Assembly: GCA_947479645.1 (NCBI GenBank)
Contig: CANKAJ010000003.1
Location: 16,584 to 80,583 of the forward strand
Direction of reading: 5' to 3'
Length of the DNA stretch: 64,000 bases
From: Betaproteobacteria bacterium
GTDB taxonomy: Bacteria; Pseudomonadota; Gammaproteobacteria; Burkholderiales; SG8-39
Position 1 is the stretch's first letter; each line of letters starts with the position of its first letter. The notes beneath the pieces were generated by a model. It was not told the DNA's origin. It made no database searches and worked only from the letters and a program-made list of their open reading frames with translations. Shown here piece by piece: positions 1 through 11,175 of the stretch. The position numbers were made by a program, and so were the translations under genes.

Positions 1-171
1 TATTTCAGGAGCCGAGCCGACAATACTGCCGCTATTGTGATGTTCGGATACCCAGAATCGGTTGTACCCCAACGCATCGCAGTGGCGGGCGAGTGCGAGG
101 GTTTCCCTGATGGCGGCCTGCTGACCGCGCCCCTTTGACGCTGTGGATTGATCGAGAACTGACAACCTCAT
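1..171 (-). CDS. LLM class (luciferase-like) flavin-dependent oxidoreductase, N-terminal part, truncated by window edge
   Basis: Reverse-strand translation from ATG at 171: MRLSVLDQSTASKGRGQQAAIRETLALARHCDALGYNRFWVSEHHNSGSIVGSAPEI, with the typical FWVSEHHN motif. Not in the ORF track because fewer than 60 aa lie in the window. Confidence 0.85.
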   Translation of the reverse strand, partial: MRLSVLDQSTASKGRGQQAAIRETLALARHCDALGYNRFWVSEHHNSGSIVGSAPEI

Positions 172-401
172 AGCCGATTCCTGGCTCGCGCTTCTTGGAT
201 GGAGGCCCCGTCAGGCGGGTACGCAAGGGCACCGGAGGCATTCGGGGCAGATTACCAAGCGGGTAAGCACGTTGTGCTTGCCGAACCAGTCACTCGTTCA
301 GAACAACCGGCAGAAAAACCGGCCGCCCGCCAGGGATTGCGATGCCCAGGGAATTGCGATGCAATGGGCGGTGAATCCGCCCATCTTCATACAAAACCAG
401 C

Positions 402-671
402 CTAGTTATCCGCCTTGTTCATGGCCTTGGTTTCTGCCTTGGACTTTCTGCCCGGACTGGCAGGAGGGATATAGCCAGAAACCCGGCACAGCCAACCTTC
501 GCTCGCCTTGCCGCCCTCAAACCGGGTCAACCTGCACATAATGACATCACCGCTGGCAGCCAAGCCGGAAACGCCCAGACGTACTTTTTCCAGGGAAATT
601 CCCGTTGCTTTCGCGATATCCGAGTCAAGACGTTCGCCGTGTGCTTTCAGATACTTCAGGATTTCATGCAC
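402..671 (-). CDS. small putative winged-helix/HTH protein
   Basis: 89-aa ORF MHEILKYLKAHGERLDSDIAKATGISLEKVRLGVSGLAASGDVIMC..., resembling a winged-helix N-terminus. Confidence 0.55.
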   Translation of the reverse strand: MHEILKYLKAHGERLDSDIAKATGISLEKVRLGVSGLAASGDVIMCRLTRFEGGKASEGWLCRVSGYIPPASPGRKSKAETKAMNKADN

Positions 672-1066
672 CTTGATTACTCCTTCAAAAATAAGCCGCC
701 TTGCGACTCCAAGGCTTGGGTTTCCGGTACCACTCTCGTCAATTTGACGTGGATAAAGCCAAGCGTGAACTTGCGTCAGAGGCAGGATTCCTTATCCACA
801 AGATCCTGCCTGAAGCGGCCAGATGTACCGCTCACTGCATTCATTTTGTCCGGCAATCGCCAAATTGAGACCGGCAGGATACGGGGAAGTTCGCGTCCCC
901 GATACCCCAAAAATCAAACAATCGTAAGAAAAGTCGGCCAATTCGAGGGAACCTGCGGACGGCATTGAACAGCAGATTCATTCAAATACTTGAAAAATAC
1001 CCATCAAGTATTTGATATAAAAGCACATATACCACTTCAACCGGAAGAAAAACTATCCAGAATTTC

Positions 1067-1156
1067 TGGCGGAGAGGGAGGGATTCGAACCCTCGACAGA
1101 GTTGCCCCTGTGCCACCTTTCCAGGGTGGTGACTTAAACCGCTCATCCACCTCTCC
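1067..1156 (-). tRNA. tRNA-Ser(GGA)
   Basis: Reverse strand GGAGAGGTGGATGAGCGGTTTAAGTCACCACCCTGGAAAGGTGGCACAGGGGCAACTCTGTCGAGGGTTCGAATCCCTCCCTCTCCGCCA. Acceptor stem pairs, long variable arm, TTCGAAT T-loop, CTGGAAA anticodon loop, encoded CCA. Confidence 0.95.
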
Positions 1157-1281
1157 GAAACTCATCCGTCAGCCGCCAAATACTTGTGCTATCGGGGCCA
1201 AAAAGCGCAGTTCCCGGACATACGGAACCGCGGAGCATAAACCAGACGCGAACTATGGGCAACTCCGCGTTTGTATCGGAC

Positions 1282-3252
1282 CTAGCTGGTTTCCTTCAAC
1301 TGATCCAGAATCGCCGGGTTTTCCAGAGTGGAAACGTCCTGGGTAATGGCCTCGCCTTTGGCGATGGAGCGAAGCAAGCGTCGCATAATCTTGCCGGAGC
1401 GGGTCTTCGGCAGGTTTTCACCAAAACGGATGTCCTTGGGCCTGGCAATCGGGCCAATTTCCTTGGCCACCCAGTCACGCAACTCCTGCGCCACTTTTTT
1501 GGCTTCATCGCCGTAAGGTCGCGCTCCCTTGAGCACCACGAATGCGCAAACCGCCTCTCCGGTCAGATCATCGGGACGCCCTACGACGGCTGCCTCAGCC
1601 ACCAGCGAAGTATGTGAAACCAGCGCCGATTCAATCTCCATCGTGCCCAACCGGTGACCAGAGACATTGAGCACATCGTCGATGCGACCCATGATGCGGA
1701 AATAGCCATCCTTGTCACGGCTTGCGCCATCGCCTGCAAGGTAATACTTCCCCTGAAAGTCGTCAGGGTAATAACTCTTCTTGAATCGGTCCGGGTCGCC
1801 CCAGATGGTGCGGATCATGGAAGGCCAGGGTCGTTTGATGACCAGAATCCCCCCCTTGCCCTTCTCTAACTCTTGTCCCGTCTCATCAACAATGGCCGCC
1901 ATGATGCCGGGTAGCGGCAACGTGCATGATCCCGGTTTTGTCGCCGTAACGCCGGGCAGTGGTGTAATCAGGTGCCCTCCGGTCTCGGTCTGCCACCACG
2001 TATCAACAATGGGGCAACGCTCGCCACCCACCGTGCGGTGATACCACATCCATGCCTCAGGATTGATTGGCTCCCCCACTGTCCCGAGGATGCGCAGCGA
2101 CTTGAGGTCATATTTATTCGGCAGATCGCCCCCGGCCTTGATTAGCGACCGAATAGCCGTCGGTGCGGTATAGAACACGCTCACCTTGTGATCCTGAATC
2201 ATCTTCCAGAAACGGCCCGCATCCGGATAGGTCGGCACACCTTCAAAAATCACCTCAGTCGCCCCCGCGGCCAATGGACCATAGACGATATAGGTATGCC
2301 CGGTAACCCAGCCTACATCTGCCGTGCACCAGAAAATATCGTCCGGCTTGTAGTCGAACGTCCACTTCATGGTAAGGAGAGCATGCAACAGATAGCCAGC
2401 GGTGGAATGTTGCACTCCCTTGGGTTTGCCCGTCGAACCCGAGGTGTAAAGAATGAAAAGCGGGTGCTCCGCATTGACCCAGGTCGGCTCACATTCGTTT
2501 GGTTGGCCCTTTTCGGCGTCATGCCACCACGCATCCCGCGGCGACTGCATCGGTATCGCCGAACCCGAGCGCTTGTATACGACCACCGTCCGGATGCTGT
2601 CGCAACCGCCCATCGCCAGTGCTTCATCGACGGCGGGCTTGAGCGGAATTTCCCGCCCTCCGCGAAACTGCCCATCCGCAGTAATGACTGCAATGGCGCC
2701 GGCATCGATGATGCGCTCATGCAGGCTCTTGGCGGAGAAACCGCCAAACACCACCGAATGGGTTGCAGCAATCCGTGCACATGCCTGCATCGCGACCACG
2801 GCCTCAATCGACATCGGCATGTAGATCAGCACGCGGTCACCCTTGCCAACGCCCCTGGCCTTCAGCGCATTGGCAAAGGTGCACACGCGGTGATACAGAT
2901 CCTTGTACGAGATCTGTGTAATCTTGCCGTCATCGGCTTCAAAAATCAGCGCAATCTTGTCCGGCTGCGTCTTCAGATGACGATCGAGACAGTTATATGA
3001 CGCATTGGTCTCGCCGTCATAGAACCACCTGAAGAAAGGTGCGTTCGATTCATCCAGCACCTTGCTGAAAGGCTTGTGCCAAAGAATATTTTCGCGCGCG
3101 AGTCGCGCCCAGAACCCCTCGAAATCGCGGTCAGCCTCGTCGCAAAGCGCCTGATAGGCAGGCATGCCCGAGATATTGGCCTGCTTGACGAACTCCGGCG
3201 AAGGTGGGAACAGCCGGTCCTCCTGCAAAACCGATTCGATGGTGGCGGACAT
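1282..3252 (-). CDS. acs: acetyl-CoA synthetase (acetate--CoA ligase)
   Basis: 656 aa; [19 protein letters not shown] and [24 protein letters not shown] motifs; C-terminal [14 protein letters not shown]. Confidence 0.97.
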   Translation of the reverse strand: MSATIESVLQEDRLFPPSPEFVKQANISGMPAYQALCDEADRDFEGFWARLARENILWHKPFSKVLDESNAPFFRWFYDGETNASYNCLDRHLKTQPDKIALIFEADDGKITQISYKDLYHRVCTFANALKARGVGKGDRVLIYMPMSIEAVVAMQACARIAATHSVVFGGFSAKSLHERIIDAGAIAVITADGQFRGGREIPLKPAVDEALAMGGCDSIRTVVVYKRSGSAIPMQSPRDAWWHDAEKGQPNECEPTWVNAEHPLFILYTSGSTGKPKGVQHSTAGYLLHALLTMKWTFDYKPDDIFWCTADVGWVTGHTYIVYGPLAAGATEVIFEGVPTYPDAGRFWKMIQDHKVSVFYTAPTAIRSLIKAGGDLPNKYDLKSLRILGTVGEPINPEAWMWYHRTVGGERCPIVDTWWQTETGGHLITPLPGVTATKPGSCTLPLPGIMAAIVDETGQELEKGKGGILVIKRPWPSMIRTIWGDPDRFKKSYYPDDFQGKYYLAGDGASRDKDGYFRIMGRIDDVLNVSGHRLGTMEIESALVSHTSLVAEAAVVGRPDDLTGEAVCAFVVLKGARPYGDEAKKVAQELRDWVAKEIGPIARPKDIRFGENLPKTRSGKIMRRLLRSIAKGEAITQDVSTLENPAILDQLKETS

Positions 3253-3373
3253 CTGTAAATCTCCTTTGGGTCTGGCGATGACTGTGCAAAAAATTACCAG
3301 GTTCGAGAGGCCATTTTCTTCTTATCCGAAATAGATAGCCGCACGAACAATAAGCGAACAACGCGCCAACAAA

Positions 3374-4366
3374 TTATGGCGTAAGTATGGTACTCCCGGT
3401 CGTCTTGCGCGCTTCCAGATCGCGATGCGCCTGCTGCACCTGCGCCATGGGATAACGCTGGTCAATCCTGATCTTCACCTTGCCACTCCCGACAACATCG
3501 AACAGGTCATCAGTCATGACCTGTACATTTTCACGTGAAGAGAGATGCGTGAACAAGGTCTGCCGGGTCATGTACAACGACCCCTTGGCGCCCAGAATGC
3601 CAGGGGCAAACGGCGGAACCACACCCGAAGCATTGCCAAAGCTGGCCATTAACCCGAAGGGAGCAAGACAATCCAGCGACTTCGCCCAGGTGTCCTTGCC
3701 AACCGAGTCATACACCACCTTGACCCCCTTGCCACCGGTAATTTCCTTGACGCGAGCAAGGAAATCCTCATTAGAGTAGTTGATGACGTGAGCGGCGCCA
3801 TGCTCGCGTGCCAGTGCACATTTGGCGTCGGACCCGGCAGTGCCAATCAACTGCAATCCCAATGCCCTGGCCCATTGGCAGGCAATCAGCCCGACGCCAC
3901 CGGCCGCGGCATGAAACAGCACATGGTCACCCGCCTGCAAGCCGGCTTGAGGCAGCGTGCGTTTTAGCAGGTACTGCGCGGTGAGTCCCTTGAGCATCAT
4001 TGCAGCGCCCGTCTCAAATGAAATGGCATCAGGCAGGCGGCAGACGCACCAGGCCGGCATCACGCGCGCTTCGCTATAGCTTCCCGGCGGCAGACTGGCA
4101 TAGGCGGCGCGATCCCCCGCCTTCAAGTGCGTGACGCCTTCGCCCACCGCCTCGATCACGCCGGCTCCCTCCATACCCAGTCGCAACGGCAATGGCAGTG
4201 CATAGATTCCGGTGCGCTGATAAACGTCGATGTAATTCAAGCCGATGGCGTGATGGCGGATGCGGATTTCACCCGGCCCCGGATCACCCACCATGACATC
4301 GACGAGCCTGAGTTGCTCGGGCCCGCCAATCTGATCGATCTGAACCGCCTTAACTGAATATTGGGT
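3374..4366 (-). CDS. NADPH:quinone oxidoreductase (zinc-independent MDR family)
   Basis: Likely start MTQYSVKAVQIDQIGGPEQL; HAAAGGVGLIACQWA nucleotide-binding motif. Confidence 0.9.
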   Translation of the reverse strand, partial: TQYSVKAVQIDQIGGPEQLRLVDVMVGDPGPGEIRIRHHAIGLNYIDVYQRTGIYALPLPLRLGMEGAGVIEAVGEGVTHLKAGDRAAYASLPPGSYSEARVMPAWCVCRLPDAISFETGAAMMLKGLTAQYLLKRTLPQAGLQAGDHVLFHAAAGGVGLIACQWARALGLQLIGTAGSDAKCALAREHGAAHVINYSNEDFLARVKEITGGKGVKVVYDSVGKDTWAKSLDCLAPFGLMASFGNASGVVPPFAPGILGAKGSLYMTRQTLFTHLSSRENVQVMTDDLFDVVGSGKVKIRIDQRYPMAQVQQAHRDLEARKTTGSTILTP

Positions 4367-4558
4367 CATGCTGATGCTCCGACATTGAATGTGAGTGGAT
4401 TCTGGAACGACATCTTGCCACAAGTATATTCATGCTTTATGCCCCCTCCTTCCGGCTCGCGCTATCGGATAAACTTCGGCCTGCAAAGCAGTCCGAAAAA
4501 CCAGTCCGAAAAATATTTCTCGGCTCTCAAACCTTTTTCACCCGACACAGGAATCCCC

Positions 4559-5326
4559 ATGCCCATCAACAGCCTGCCCCTCAAGGGCCAGACCGCCATC
4601 ATCACCGGATCCGGACAAAATCTCGGACGCGGCATTGCCCTCACCTTCGCCCGTGCCGGCGCCAATGTTGTGGTCAACGGCCATCGCAATCAGGCCGCCA
4701 TCGAGGCAGTCGCCGCAGAAGCCGAAAAAGAAGGCGTACAGGCCCTGGCAATACTGGCCGATGTCACCAACCCGGACGAAGTACAAGGCCTGGTTGACAA
4801 GACCATGACGAAATTCGGGCGAGTGGATATCGCCGTATCCAATGTCGGCATGCGCCTGCATCAGCCATTCCTGGATATCACCGTTGATGACTGGCACAAG
4901 GTCATGAACGCCAGCCTGAACTCGGCTTTCTACTTGGCGCGTTCCGTACTGCCGCTGATGAAGCAACAACGCCATGGCCGCATCATTCATATCTCCGGCC
5001 GCGACGGCTTCTTCACCCTGCCCAATCGCGCCCATAACGTGACAGCCAAGGCCGGCATGCACTCGCTGGCCAAGGCCATCGCACTGGAGTTTGGTCCATT
5101 CGGAATCACCGCCAATACCGTTGCGCCCGGGCTGATGGACACGACGCGTGACCTCACTCAATACCCTGACTGGGCACGCGTCTCGGAGCAGCGCCGCCTG
5201 CAAATCCCCATGCGCCGCTTCGGCACCGGTGAGGACATGGGCGAAGCCTGTCTGTATCTGGCCGCCGGCGGGTCCTATGTGAGCGGCCAGTTGATCCAGG
5301 TTTGTGGAGCGGAATTCCTGTACTAA
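4559..5326 (+). CDS. SDR family NAD(P)-dependent oxidoreductase
   Basis: Start MPINSLPLKGQTAIITGSGQNLGRGIALTFARAGANVVVNG; NVG motif; C-terminal YVSGQLIQVCGA. Confidence 0.9.
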   Translation: MPINSLPLKGQTAIITGSGQNLGRGIALTFARAGANVVVNGHRNQAAIEAVAAEAEKEGVQALAILADVTNPDEVQGLVDKTMTKFGRVDIAVSNVGMRLHQPFLDITVDDWHKVMNASLNSAFYLARSVLPLMKQQRHGRIIHISGRDGFFTLPNRAHNVTAKAGMHSLAKAIALEFGPFGITANTVAPGLMDTTRDLTQYPDWARVSEQRRLQIPMRRFGTGEDMGEACLYLAAGGSYVSGQLIQVCGAEFLY

Positions 5327-5442
5327 TCGACGCAAAGCTGCCAATCGCTGCCGGTCGGCCGGCAGACCATGAATACTGTCACGGGCCGCCCGCGGAAAAT
5401 CGACTAAAATTCCCGCTCCCGATATCCTCCCATCAGACAAAA

Positions 5443-5976
5443 ATGAATCAACCAAAAACACCGCCTGAATTGCGCACTCTACCCCGCTGGATTTTTGCCA
5501 GCCGCTGGTTGCAGGCGCCGCTGTATATCGGCCTGATCGTCGCCCAGGCAGTCTATGTCTGGCAGTTCTGGGTGGAACTGATCCATCTCATCGGCATTAC
5601 CGCAACCAAGGGCACCACCGAGTCCGAGATCATGCTGGTGGTGCTGGGTCTGATCGATGTAGTGATGATCTCGAATCTGCTGGTCATGGTTATTGTCGGC
5701 GGCTGGGAAACCTTTGTATCGCGCCTTGAACTTGACCAGCACCCTGACGAGCCGGAGTGGCTATCGCATGTCAACGCCGGCATGCTCAAGGTCAAGCTGG
5801 CCACCGCCATCATCGGCATCTCTTCCATTCATCTGCTGAAAACCTTTATCAATGCGCCGGCCTACGATGAAAAAACCCTGATGTGGCAGACCATCATTCA
5901 CTGCGCCTTTCTCTTATCTGCCCTATCCATTGCGTGGACCGAACGCCTGACCGCAAAGCACGGAAGTGAACATTAG
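5443..5976 (+). CDS. YqhA family / TIGR00645 membrane protein
   Basis: MNQPKTPPELRTLPRWIFASRWLQAPLYIGLIVAQAVYVWQFWVELIHL... matches recalled YqhA family pattern. Confidence 0.85.
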   Translation: MNQPKTPPELRTLPRWIFASRWLQAPLYIGLIVAQAVYVWQFWVELIHLIGITATKGTTESEIMLVVLGLIDVVMISNLLVMVIVGGWETFVSRLELDQHPDEPEWLSHVNAGMLKVKLATAIIGISSIHLLKTFINAPAYDEKTLMWQTIIHCAFLLSALSIAWTERLTAKHGSEH

Positions 5977-6024
5977 CCTGATCTGCCCGGCGCTCGCAGC
6001 GCCGAAAACTGAAAAGAGAAGACC

Positions 6025-7551
6025 ATGACCGTCATCAAACAGGAAGACCTGACCCAGAGCGTAGCTGATGCCTTGCAATACATCAGCTACTATCATCCGA
6101 AGGATTTCATCCAGCATCTGGCGCGCGCCTATGAGCGCGAGCAATCGCCCGCCGCCAAGGATGCCATCGCCCAGATCCTGACCAACTCGCGCATGTGCGC
6201 CGAGGGCCGTCGGCCACTGTGCCAGGACACCGGTATCGTCAATGTCTTTCTGAAAATCGGCATGGACGTGCGCTGGGAGGGGTTTTCCGGATCAATAGCC
6301 GACGCCATCAACGCCGGTGTGCGACGTGCCTATACCCACCCGGACAATCCGCTGCGCGCCTCAATACTGTCCGACCCGATCTTTACGCGCAAGGACACCA
6401 AGGACAACACCCCAGCAGTGATCCACACCGAGGTTGTCCCTGGCAATACGGTGGAAGTAACCGTTGCCGCAAAAGGCGGCGGCTCGGAAAACAAATCGAA
6501 ACTGGCCATGCTCAACCCGTCGGATTCCATCATTGACTGGGTATTGAAGACGGTACCCACAATGGGTGCCGGCTGGTGCCCGCCAGGAATGCTGGGCATC
6601 GGCGTGGGTGGCACCGCCGAGAAGGCCGTACTGATGGCCAAGGAGTCCCTGATGGCGCCGCTGGACATGCATGAACTGCTCGCCCGCGGCCCACAATCGA
6701 AGATCGAGGAACTGCGCATCGAACTCTTTACCAAGGTGAATGCACTCGGCATCGGCGCGCAGGGTCTGGGCGGTCTTTCCACGGTGCTTGACGTCAAGAT
6801 TCTGGACTATCCGACGCATGCCGCATCAAAACCGATTGCCATGATTCCGAACTGCGCCGCGACACGCCACGTGCACTTTGTGCTGGATGGCTCGGGCGTC
6901 GCGGAGTTCGACCCGCCTTCACTGGAAGACTGGCCCAAGGTTGGCTGGACCGCTGCGCCGACGTCCAAGCGCGTCAATCTTGATACGCTGACCCCGGCCG
7001 AGGTGGCTGCCTGGAAGCCGGGTGAGATCCTGTTGCTCAACGGCAAGATGCTGACCGGCCGCGATGCCGCCCACAAGCGCATTGAAGGCATGCTTGAAAA
7101 AGGCGAGAAGCTGCCGGTGGACTTTACCAACCGGGTGATCTACTACGTCGGTCCGGTTGATCCGGTACGCGATGAAGTCGTCGGCCCTGCCGGCCCCACC
7201 ACTTCCACGCGCATGGACAAATTCACAGACATGATGCTGGCCAAAACCGGATTGATCGCGATGATCGGCAAGGCTGAGCGCGGTCCGGTTGCCATCGAAG
7301 CGATCAGCAGGAACAAGGCTGCCTATCTGATGGCGGTGGGCGGAGCCGCTTACCTGGTTGCCAAGGCCATCCGCAAGCAGAAAACGCTGGCCTTTGCCGA
7401 TCTGGGCATGGAGGCGATTTACGAGTTCGAAGTCAAGGATATGCCGGTCACAGTCGCAGTGGACTCCCAGGGAACGTCGGTGCATAACACCGGTCCTGCC
7501 GAATGGAAAAAGAAAATCCGCGAGTTCAAGATCCCGGTTGCTGTCGCCTAG
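6025..7551 (+). CDS. fumarate hydratase, class I
   Basis: 508 aa; CQDTGIVNVF, KGGGSENKSKLAMLNPSD and GPTTSTRMDKFTDMML motifs typical of single-chain Fe-S fumarases. Confidence 0.95.
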   Translation: MTVIKQEDLTQSVADALQYISYYHPKDFIQHLARAYEREQSPAAKDAIAQILTNSRMCAEGRRPLCQDTGIVNVFLKIGMDVRWEGFSGSIADAINAGVRRAYTHPDNPLRASILSDPIFTRKDTKDNTPAVIHTEVVPGNTVEVTVAAKGGGSENKSKLAMLNPSDSIIDWVLKTVPTMGAGWCPPGMLGIGVGGTAEKAVLMAKESLMAPLDMHELLARGPQSKIEELRIELFTKVNALGIGAQGLGGLSTVLDVKILDYPTHAASKPIAMIPNCAATRHVHFVLDGSGVAEFDPPSLEDWPKVGWTAAPTSKRVNLDTLTPAEVAAWKPGEILLLNGKMLTGRDAAHKRIEGMLEKGEKLPVDFTNRVIYYVGPVDPVRDEVVGPAGPTTSTRMDKFTDMMLAKTGLIAMIGKAERGPVAIEAISRNKAAYLMAVGGAAYLVAKAIRKQKTLAFADLGMEAIYEFEVKDMPVTVAVDSQGTSVHNTGPAEWKKKIREFKIPVAVA

Positions 7552-7577
7552 CGACACATTCCGCCGCAGGATTGCCC

Positions 7578-8336
7578 ATGCCCGCTTTCATGTCACCGGG
7601 AAAGCTGCGGGCCTTCCTGATTCATCTTGGCCTCAGCGCCGGCATTGTCGGCGTGGTCGCCATCCTGATGCTGTCGATCTGGTACCCGCAACCCTGGTTC
7701 CAGCACGATGGCGGTTGGACGGTGTTCCAGCTGATCATGGCGGTCGACGTGGTGTTGGGTCCCTTGCTGACCTTGATTGTTTTCAGACGCGGCAAGCCCG
7801 AACTGGCGCGCGACCTGACCATCATTGCCACCATACAACTGGGCGCCCTCGCCTTTGGCGTCACCACGATGATGCAGCATCGACCGGCCTTCATCGTCTA
7901 TGCTGAACAAAATTTCTTTGCCGTGACCTGGCATCAGGTAAAGCACGGTACCCGGGACATCGACCGCCTGAGCCAGCTGAGCCAGTCAACTCCGATACGG
8001 CAATTGAAGCTCGTCTACCTGCAATTGCCCGCAGATCCGGAGCAGCGCGACGCACTTCGGCGTGAACAGAATAATAATGGACCGCTCATCGTCAGCCGCG
8101 GCGACTATTTCCAGGAATTGACGCCTAAATACTGGGAAGAGATCCTTGGCCACGGATCGAGCGTGACTGAAATTGCCCGCAATGACCCGGACATTCAGGC
8201 AGCGCTGGAAAAGTTTCGCCAGCGCCACCCCGAACCGCTGGAAACATTTGCGTTCCTGCCCGTGGTCTGTCGCAACGATGTGGTGATGCTGGTTTTCGAT
8301 CGCAAGACAAAAGCGCTCATTGATTGGCTGGAATGA
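7578..8336 (+). CDS. TfpX/TfpZ family type IV pilin accessory protein
   Basis: MPAFMSPGKLRAFLIHLGLSAGIVGVVAILMLSIWYPQPWFQHDGGWTVFQLIMAVDVVLGPLLTLIVF; recalled TfpX/TfpZ pattern. Confidence 0.8.
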   Translation: MPAFMSPGKLRAFLIHLGLSAGIVGVVAILMLSIWYPQPWFQHDGGWTVFQLIMAVDVVLGPLLTLIVFRRGKPELARDLTIIATIQLGALAFGVTTMMQHRPAFIVYAEQNFFAVTWHQVKHGTRDIDRLSQLSQSTPIRQLKLVYLQLPADPEQRDALRREQNNNGPLIVSRGDYFQELTPKYWEEILGHGSSVTEIARNDPDIQAALEKFRQRHPEPLETFAFLPVVCRNDVVMLVFDRKTKALIDWLE

Positions 8337-8359
8337 GCACGCGCCATACCTGAGTGAGA

Positions 8360-9319
8360 TTAATCCTCCGCCGTGGCACCCGATGCCTTGACGACCTCCG
8401 CCCAGGTGCTGACTTCAGCACGCAGAATCCTGGCAAACTCCTCAGGCTTGTTAGCCAGTGGTTCCGCGCCCAGATCGATCAGCCGCTTCTTGATTTCCGG
8501 GTCATGAGCGACACGGGCAATCTGCTCGGCCAGACGGTTGACGATCGGTCGCGGAGTCGCTGCCGGAGCCAATACTCCGTACCAGACATCGACTTCCATA
8601 TTGACACCCGATTCCTTCATCGTCGGAACATCCGGCATGAGTTCGCTGCGCTTGGCACCGGTCAGTGCCAGCGCACGCAGTCGCCCCGCCTTTACGTGTG
8701 AGGAAATGGCCGGAATATTGGCAAAGCTCAACTGCACCTCGGCGGCCACCAGCGCCGTCAACGAGGGCGCGCTACCCTTATAAGGTATGTGGGTCAGACT
8801 GGTCTTGGTCAGCGTCTTCAGCAATTCACCGGCCAGATGCTGGGTGGTGCCACTGCCGGCTGAAGAATAATTGAGCTGGCCGGGCTGTGAACGCGCCAGT
8901 TCGAGAAATTCCGCCACGTTCCTTGCCGGAACCTTGGCATTCACGACCATGACGTTGGGGCTGGTTGAAAAAATGGTCACGGCTGTAAAGTCGCGCAAAG
9001 TATCGAATCCGACCTTTTTGTACAGCGACATGTTGATGGCGACGGCTGCCGTGTTCATCAATAGCGTATAGCCGTCAGGGGCGGCCTTGGCCACCAGTTC
9101 GTTGGCGATATTGGTGCCGGCACCGGGTCGGTTCTCCACCAGCACCTGCTGGCCCAGAAATTCGGACAGTTTGGGAGCCATCAAACGCGCATTGATGTCC
9201 ACACCACCACCCGGCGTGAAACCAAGAATGATGCGCACCGGCTTGGTTGGGTAGGCCTGCGCCAGCGCGGTGATCGGCGCCATCAGGGTCAGCAGCAAAG
9301 CCAGTCGTCTAATGTGCAT
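8360..9319 (-). CDS. Bug/TctC family tripartite tricarboxylate transporter substrate-binding protein
   Basis: MHIRRLALLLTLMAPITALAQAYPTKPVRIILGFTPGGGVDINAR...LVENRPGAGTNIANELVAKAAPDGYTLL. Confidence 0.95.
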   Translation of the reverse strand: MHIRRLALLLTLMAPITALAQAYPTKPVRIILGFTPGGGVDINARLMAPKLSEFLGQQVLVENRPGAGTNIANELVAKAAPDGYTLLMNTAAVAINMSLYKKVGFDTLRDFTAVTIFSTSPNVMVVNAKVPARNVAEFLELARSQPGQLNYSSAGSGTTQHLAGELLKTLTKTSLTHIPYKGSAPSLTALVAAEVQLSFANIPAISSHVKAGRLRALALTGAKRSELMPDVPTMKESGVNMEVDVWYGVLAPAATPRPIVNRLAEQIARVAHDPEIKKRLIDLGAEPLANKPEEFARILRAEVSTWAEVVKASGATAED

Positions 9320-9333
9320 GTTGTTATTCCCAA

Positions 9334-10344
9334 TCAGAATATGAGGAAGCTGAGCCAATAGGCCACCGCCGCAACAAAGGCACTGGCAGGAATGGTGAAT
9401 ATCCAGGCCCAAACGATATTTCCGGCGACACCCCAGCGCACCGCGCTGGCGCGTCGCGTAGCACCCACGCCAACAATGGCCCCGGTGATGGTATGCGTTG
9501 TCGACACCGGAATTCCCAATGCCGTGGCGAGAAACAGTGTAATCGCGCCACCGGTCTCGGCGCAAAAACCGCCGACCGGCTTCAGCTTGGTGATTTTCTG
9601 TCCCATGGTCTTGACGATGCGCCAGCCCCCGAACATCGTGCCCGCGGCAATCGCGATGTAGCAGGAGATGATTGTCCACAGTGGCGGCGATGTATCTGAC
9701 GGAGCAACGTAGCCTGTTGCAATGAGCAACATCCAGATGATGCCGATGGTCTTTTGGGCATCATTCCCTCCATGACCAAGACTGTAGGCCCCGGCTGAAA
9801 CCAGCTGAAGCCGCCGAAACCAGCGATCGACACGAGATGGTGTGGCGCGGCGAAACAACCATGAAACCAATACCACCATCATTGATCCGAGCAGAAACCC
9901 GAGCAATGGCGACACAAAAATAAATGCCACTGTCTTGAGTATGCCGCCGGCATTCAGCGCGCTGGCACCCGCTTTGGCCACCACAGCACCGACAATGCCG
10001 CCAATCAGCGCATGCGACGAACTGCTCGGTATGCCGTAGTACCAGGTCAACACGTTCCAGGTTATCGCCCCCACCAGGGCACCGAACACCACGTGCGGAC
10101 CGACCACTGCAGGATCCACGATGCCCTTGCCGACAGTCGCCGCCACGCTCAGGTGAAAAATGAATATGGCAATGAAATTAAAACAGGCCGCAAACAGTAC
10201 CGCCGTCCCGGGCTTGAGCACCCCGGTGGATACGACTGTTGCGATGGAATTGGCCGCATCATGAAAGCCATTCATGAAATCAAAGACCAGTGCAACCGCC
10301 ACCAGCAGAATAACCACCCACAGCGTCGCTTGAATCGACTCCAC
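9334..10344 (-). CDS. PiT family inorganic phosphate transporter
   Basis: FDFMNGFHDAANSIATVVSTGVLKP and GHGGNDAQKTIGII signature motifs. Confidence 0.95.
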   Translation of the reverse strand: MESIQATLWVVILLVAVALVFDFMNGFHDAANSIATVVSTGVLKPGTAVLFAACFNFIAIFIFHLSVAATVGKGIVDPAVVGPHVVFGALVGAITWNVLTWYYGIPSSSSHALIGGIVGAVVAKAGASALNAGGILKTVAFIFVSPLLGFLLGSMMVVLVSWLFRRATPSRVDRWFRRLQLVSAGAYSLGHGGNDAQKTIGIIWMLLIATGYVAPSDTSPPLWTIISCYIAIAAGTMFGGWRIVKTMGQKITKLKPVGGFCAETGGAITLFLATALGIPVSTTHTITGAIVGVGATRRASAVRWGVAGNIVWAWIFTIPASAFVAAVAYWLSFLIF

Positions 10345-10352
10345 CGTTCGCC

Positions 10353-11000
10353 TCAGGAATTCTCGAGGACAATGCCCTCGATCAGATTGGCAACGTCCTC
10401 ACAGCGATCGGTAATGGTCTCGAGCAGTTCGTATATTGCCTTGAGCTTGATCACTTCGCGCACATCGGGCTCTTCTCGAAACAACTTGCCCATGGCCGAG
10501 CGAAGCACGCGGTCGGCATCCGACTCGAGTTGATCAATCTCCTCGCAGGTCTTGAGCGCCGCTTCGGCGGTGGCGGGCTTTGCCACATCGCCAATCAACG
10601 ACACCGCATGCCGCAAACGCTGACAGCACTTCAAACTGAGTTCGGTCAGTCGCACGATTTCATTGGTCATGCTGCGCATGTCATACAGGATGATGGTCTC
10701 GGCAGAGTCCTGGATCAGGTCAGCCACATCGTCCATGGTGTTGATCAGCGAATGAATCTGCTCGCGATCGATGGGCGTGATGAAGGTCTTGTGCAGGGTG
10801 CGGTTGACTTCGTGGGTAATGCGATCAGCCGCATGCTCGGCATCGTCAACTGCCCGCGCATGTTGTTCCCGCAAATGCGGCGTGCCGTAATTGTCCACCA
10901 GCTGCGACAATGCGACAGCCGACTTGACGATGCAATCAGCGTGCTGATTGAACATCTGAAAAAAATTGCCGTCTTGCGGCAGCAGTTTCGCAAAGATCAT
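10353..11000 (-). CDS. DUF47 / PhoU-like phosphate transport accessory protein
   Basis: MIFAKLLPQDGNFFQMFNQHADCIV...; PiT-adjacent DUF47 pattern. Confidence 0.9.
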   Translation of the reverse strand: MIFAKLLPQDGNFFQMFNQHADCIVKSAVALSQLVDNYGTPHLREQHARAVDDAEHAADRITHEVNRTLHKTFITPIDREQIHSLINTMDDVADLIQDSAETIILYDMRSMTNEIVRLTELSLKCCQRLRHAVSLIGDVAKPATAEAALKTCEEIDQLESDADRVLRSAMGKLFREEPDVREVIKLKAIYELLETITDRCEDVANLIEGIVLENS

Positions 11001-11175
11001 TGTAATTCCTTTGAACTCATCGCCTGGGGCAGCAGCCACGGCGCTTTGAGCTGATGATTTATTCTTGTTTGGAGTCTACACGCGCAGCGCATTTTCGGCT
11101 TGGCGAATGACCGGAATTGCTCTCGTCCATGCTGGACATGAACAGCTTCGAGGCGCAATCTGTTATTTTCCGCTC

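Noticed and set aside
2188-3000. 270-aa plus-strand ORF
   Set aside because: Antisense to acs; no recognizable motif.
4538-5461. 307-aa minus-strand ORF
   Set aside because: Antisense to the clear SDR gene.
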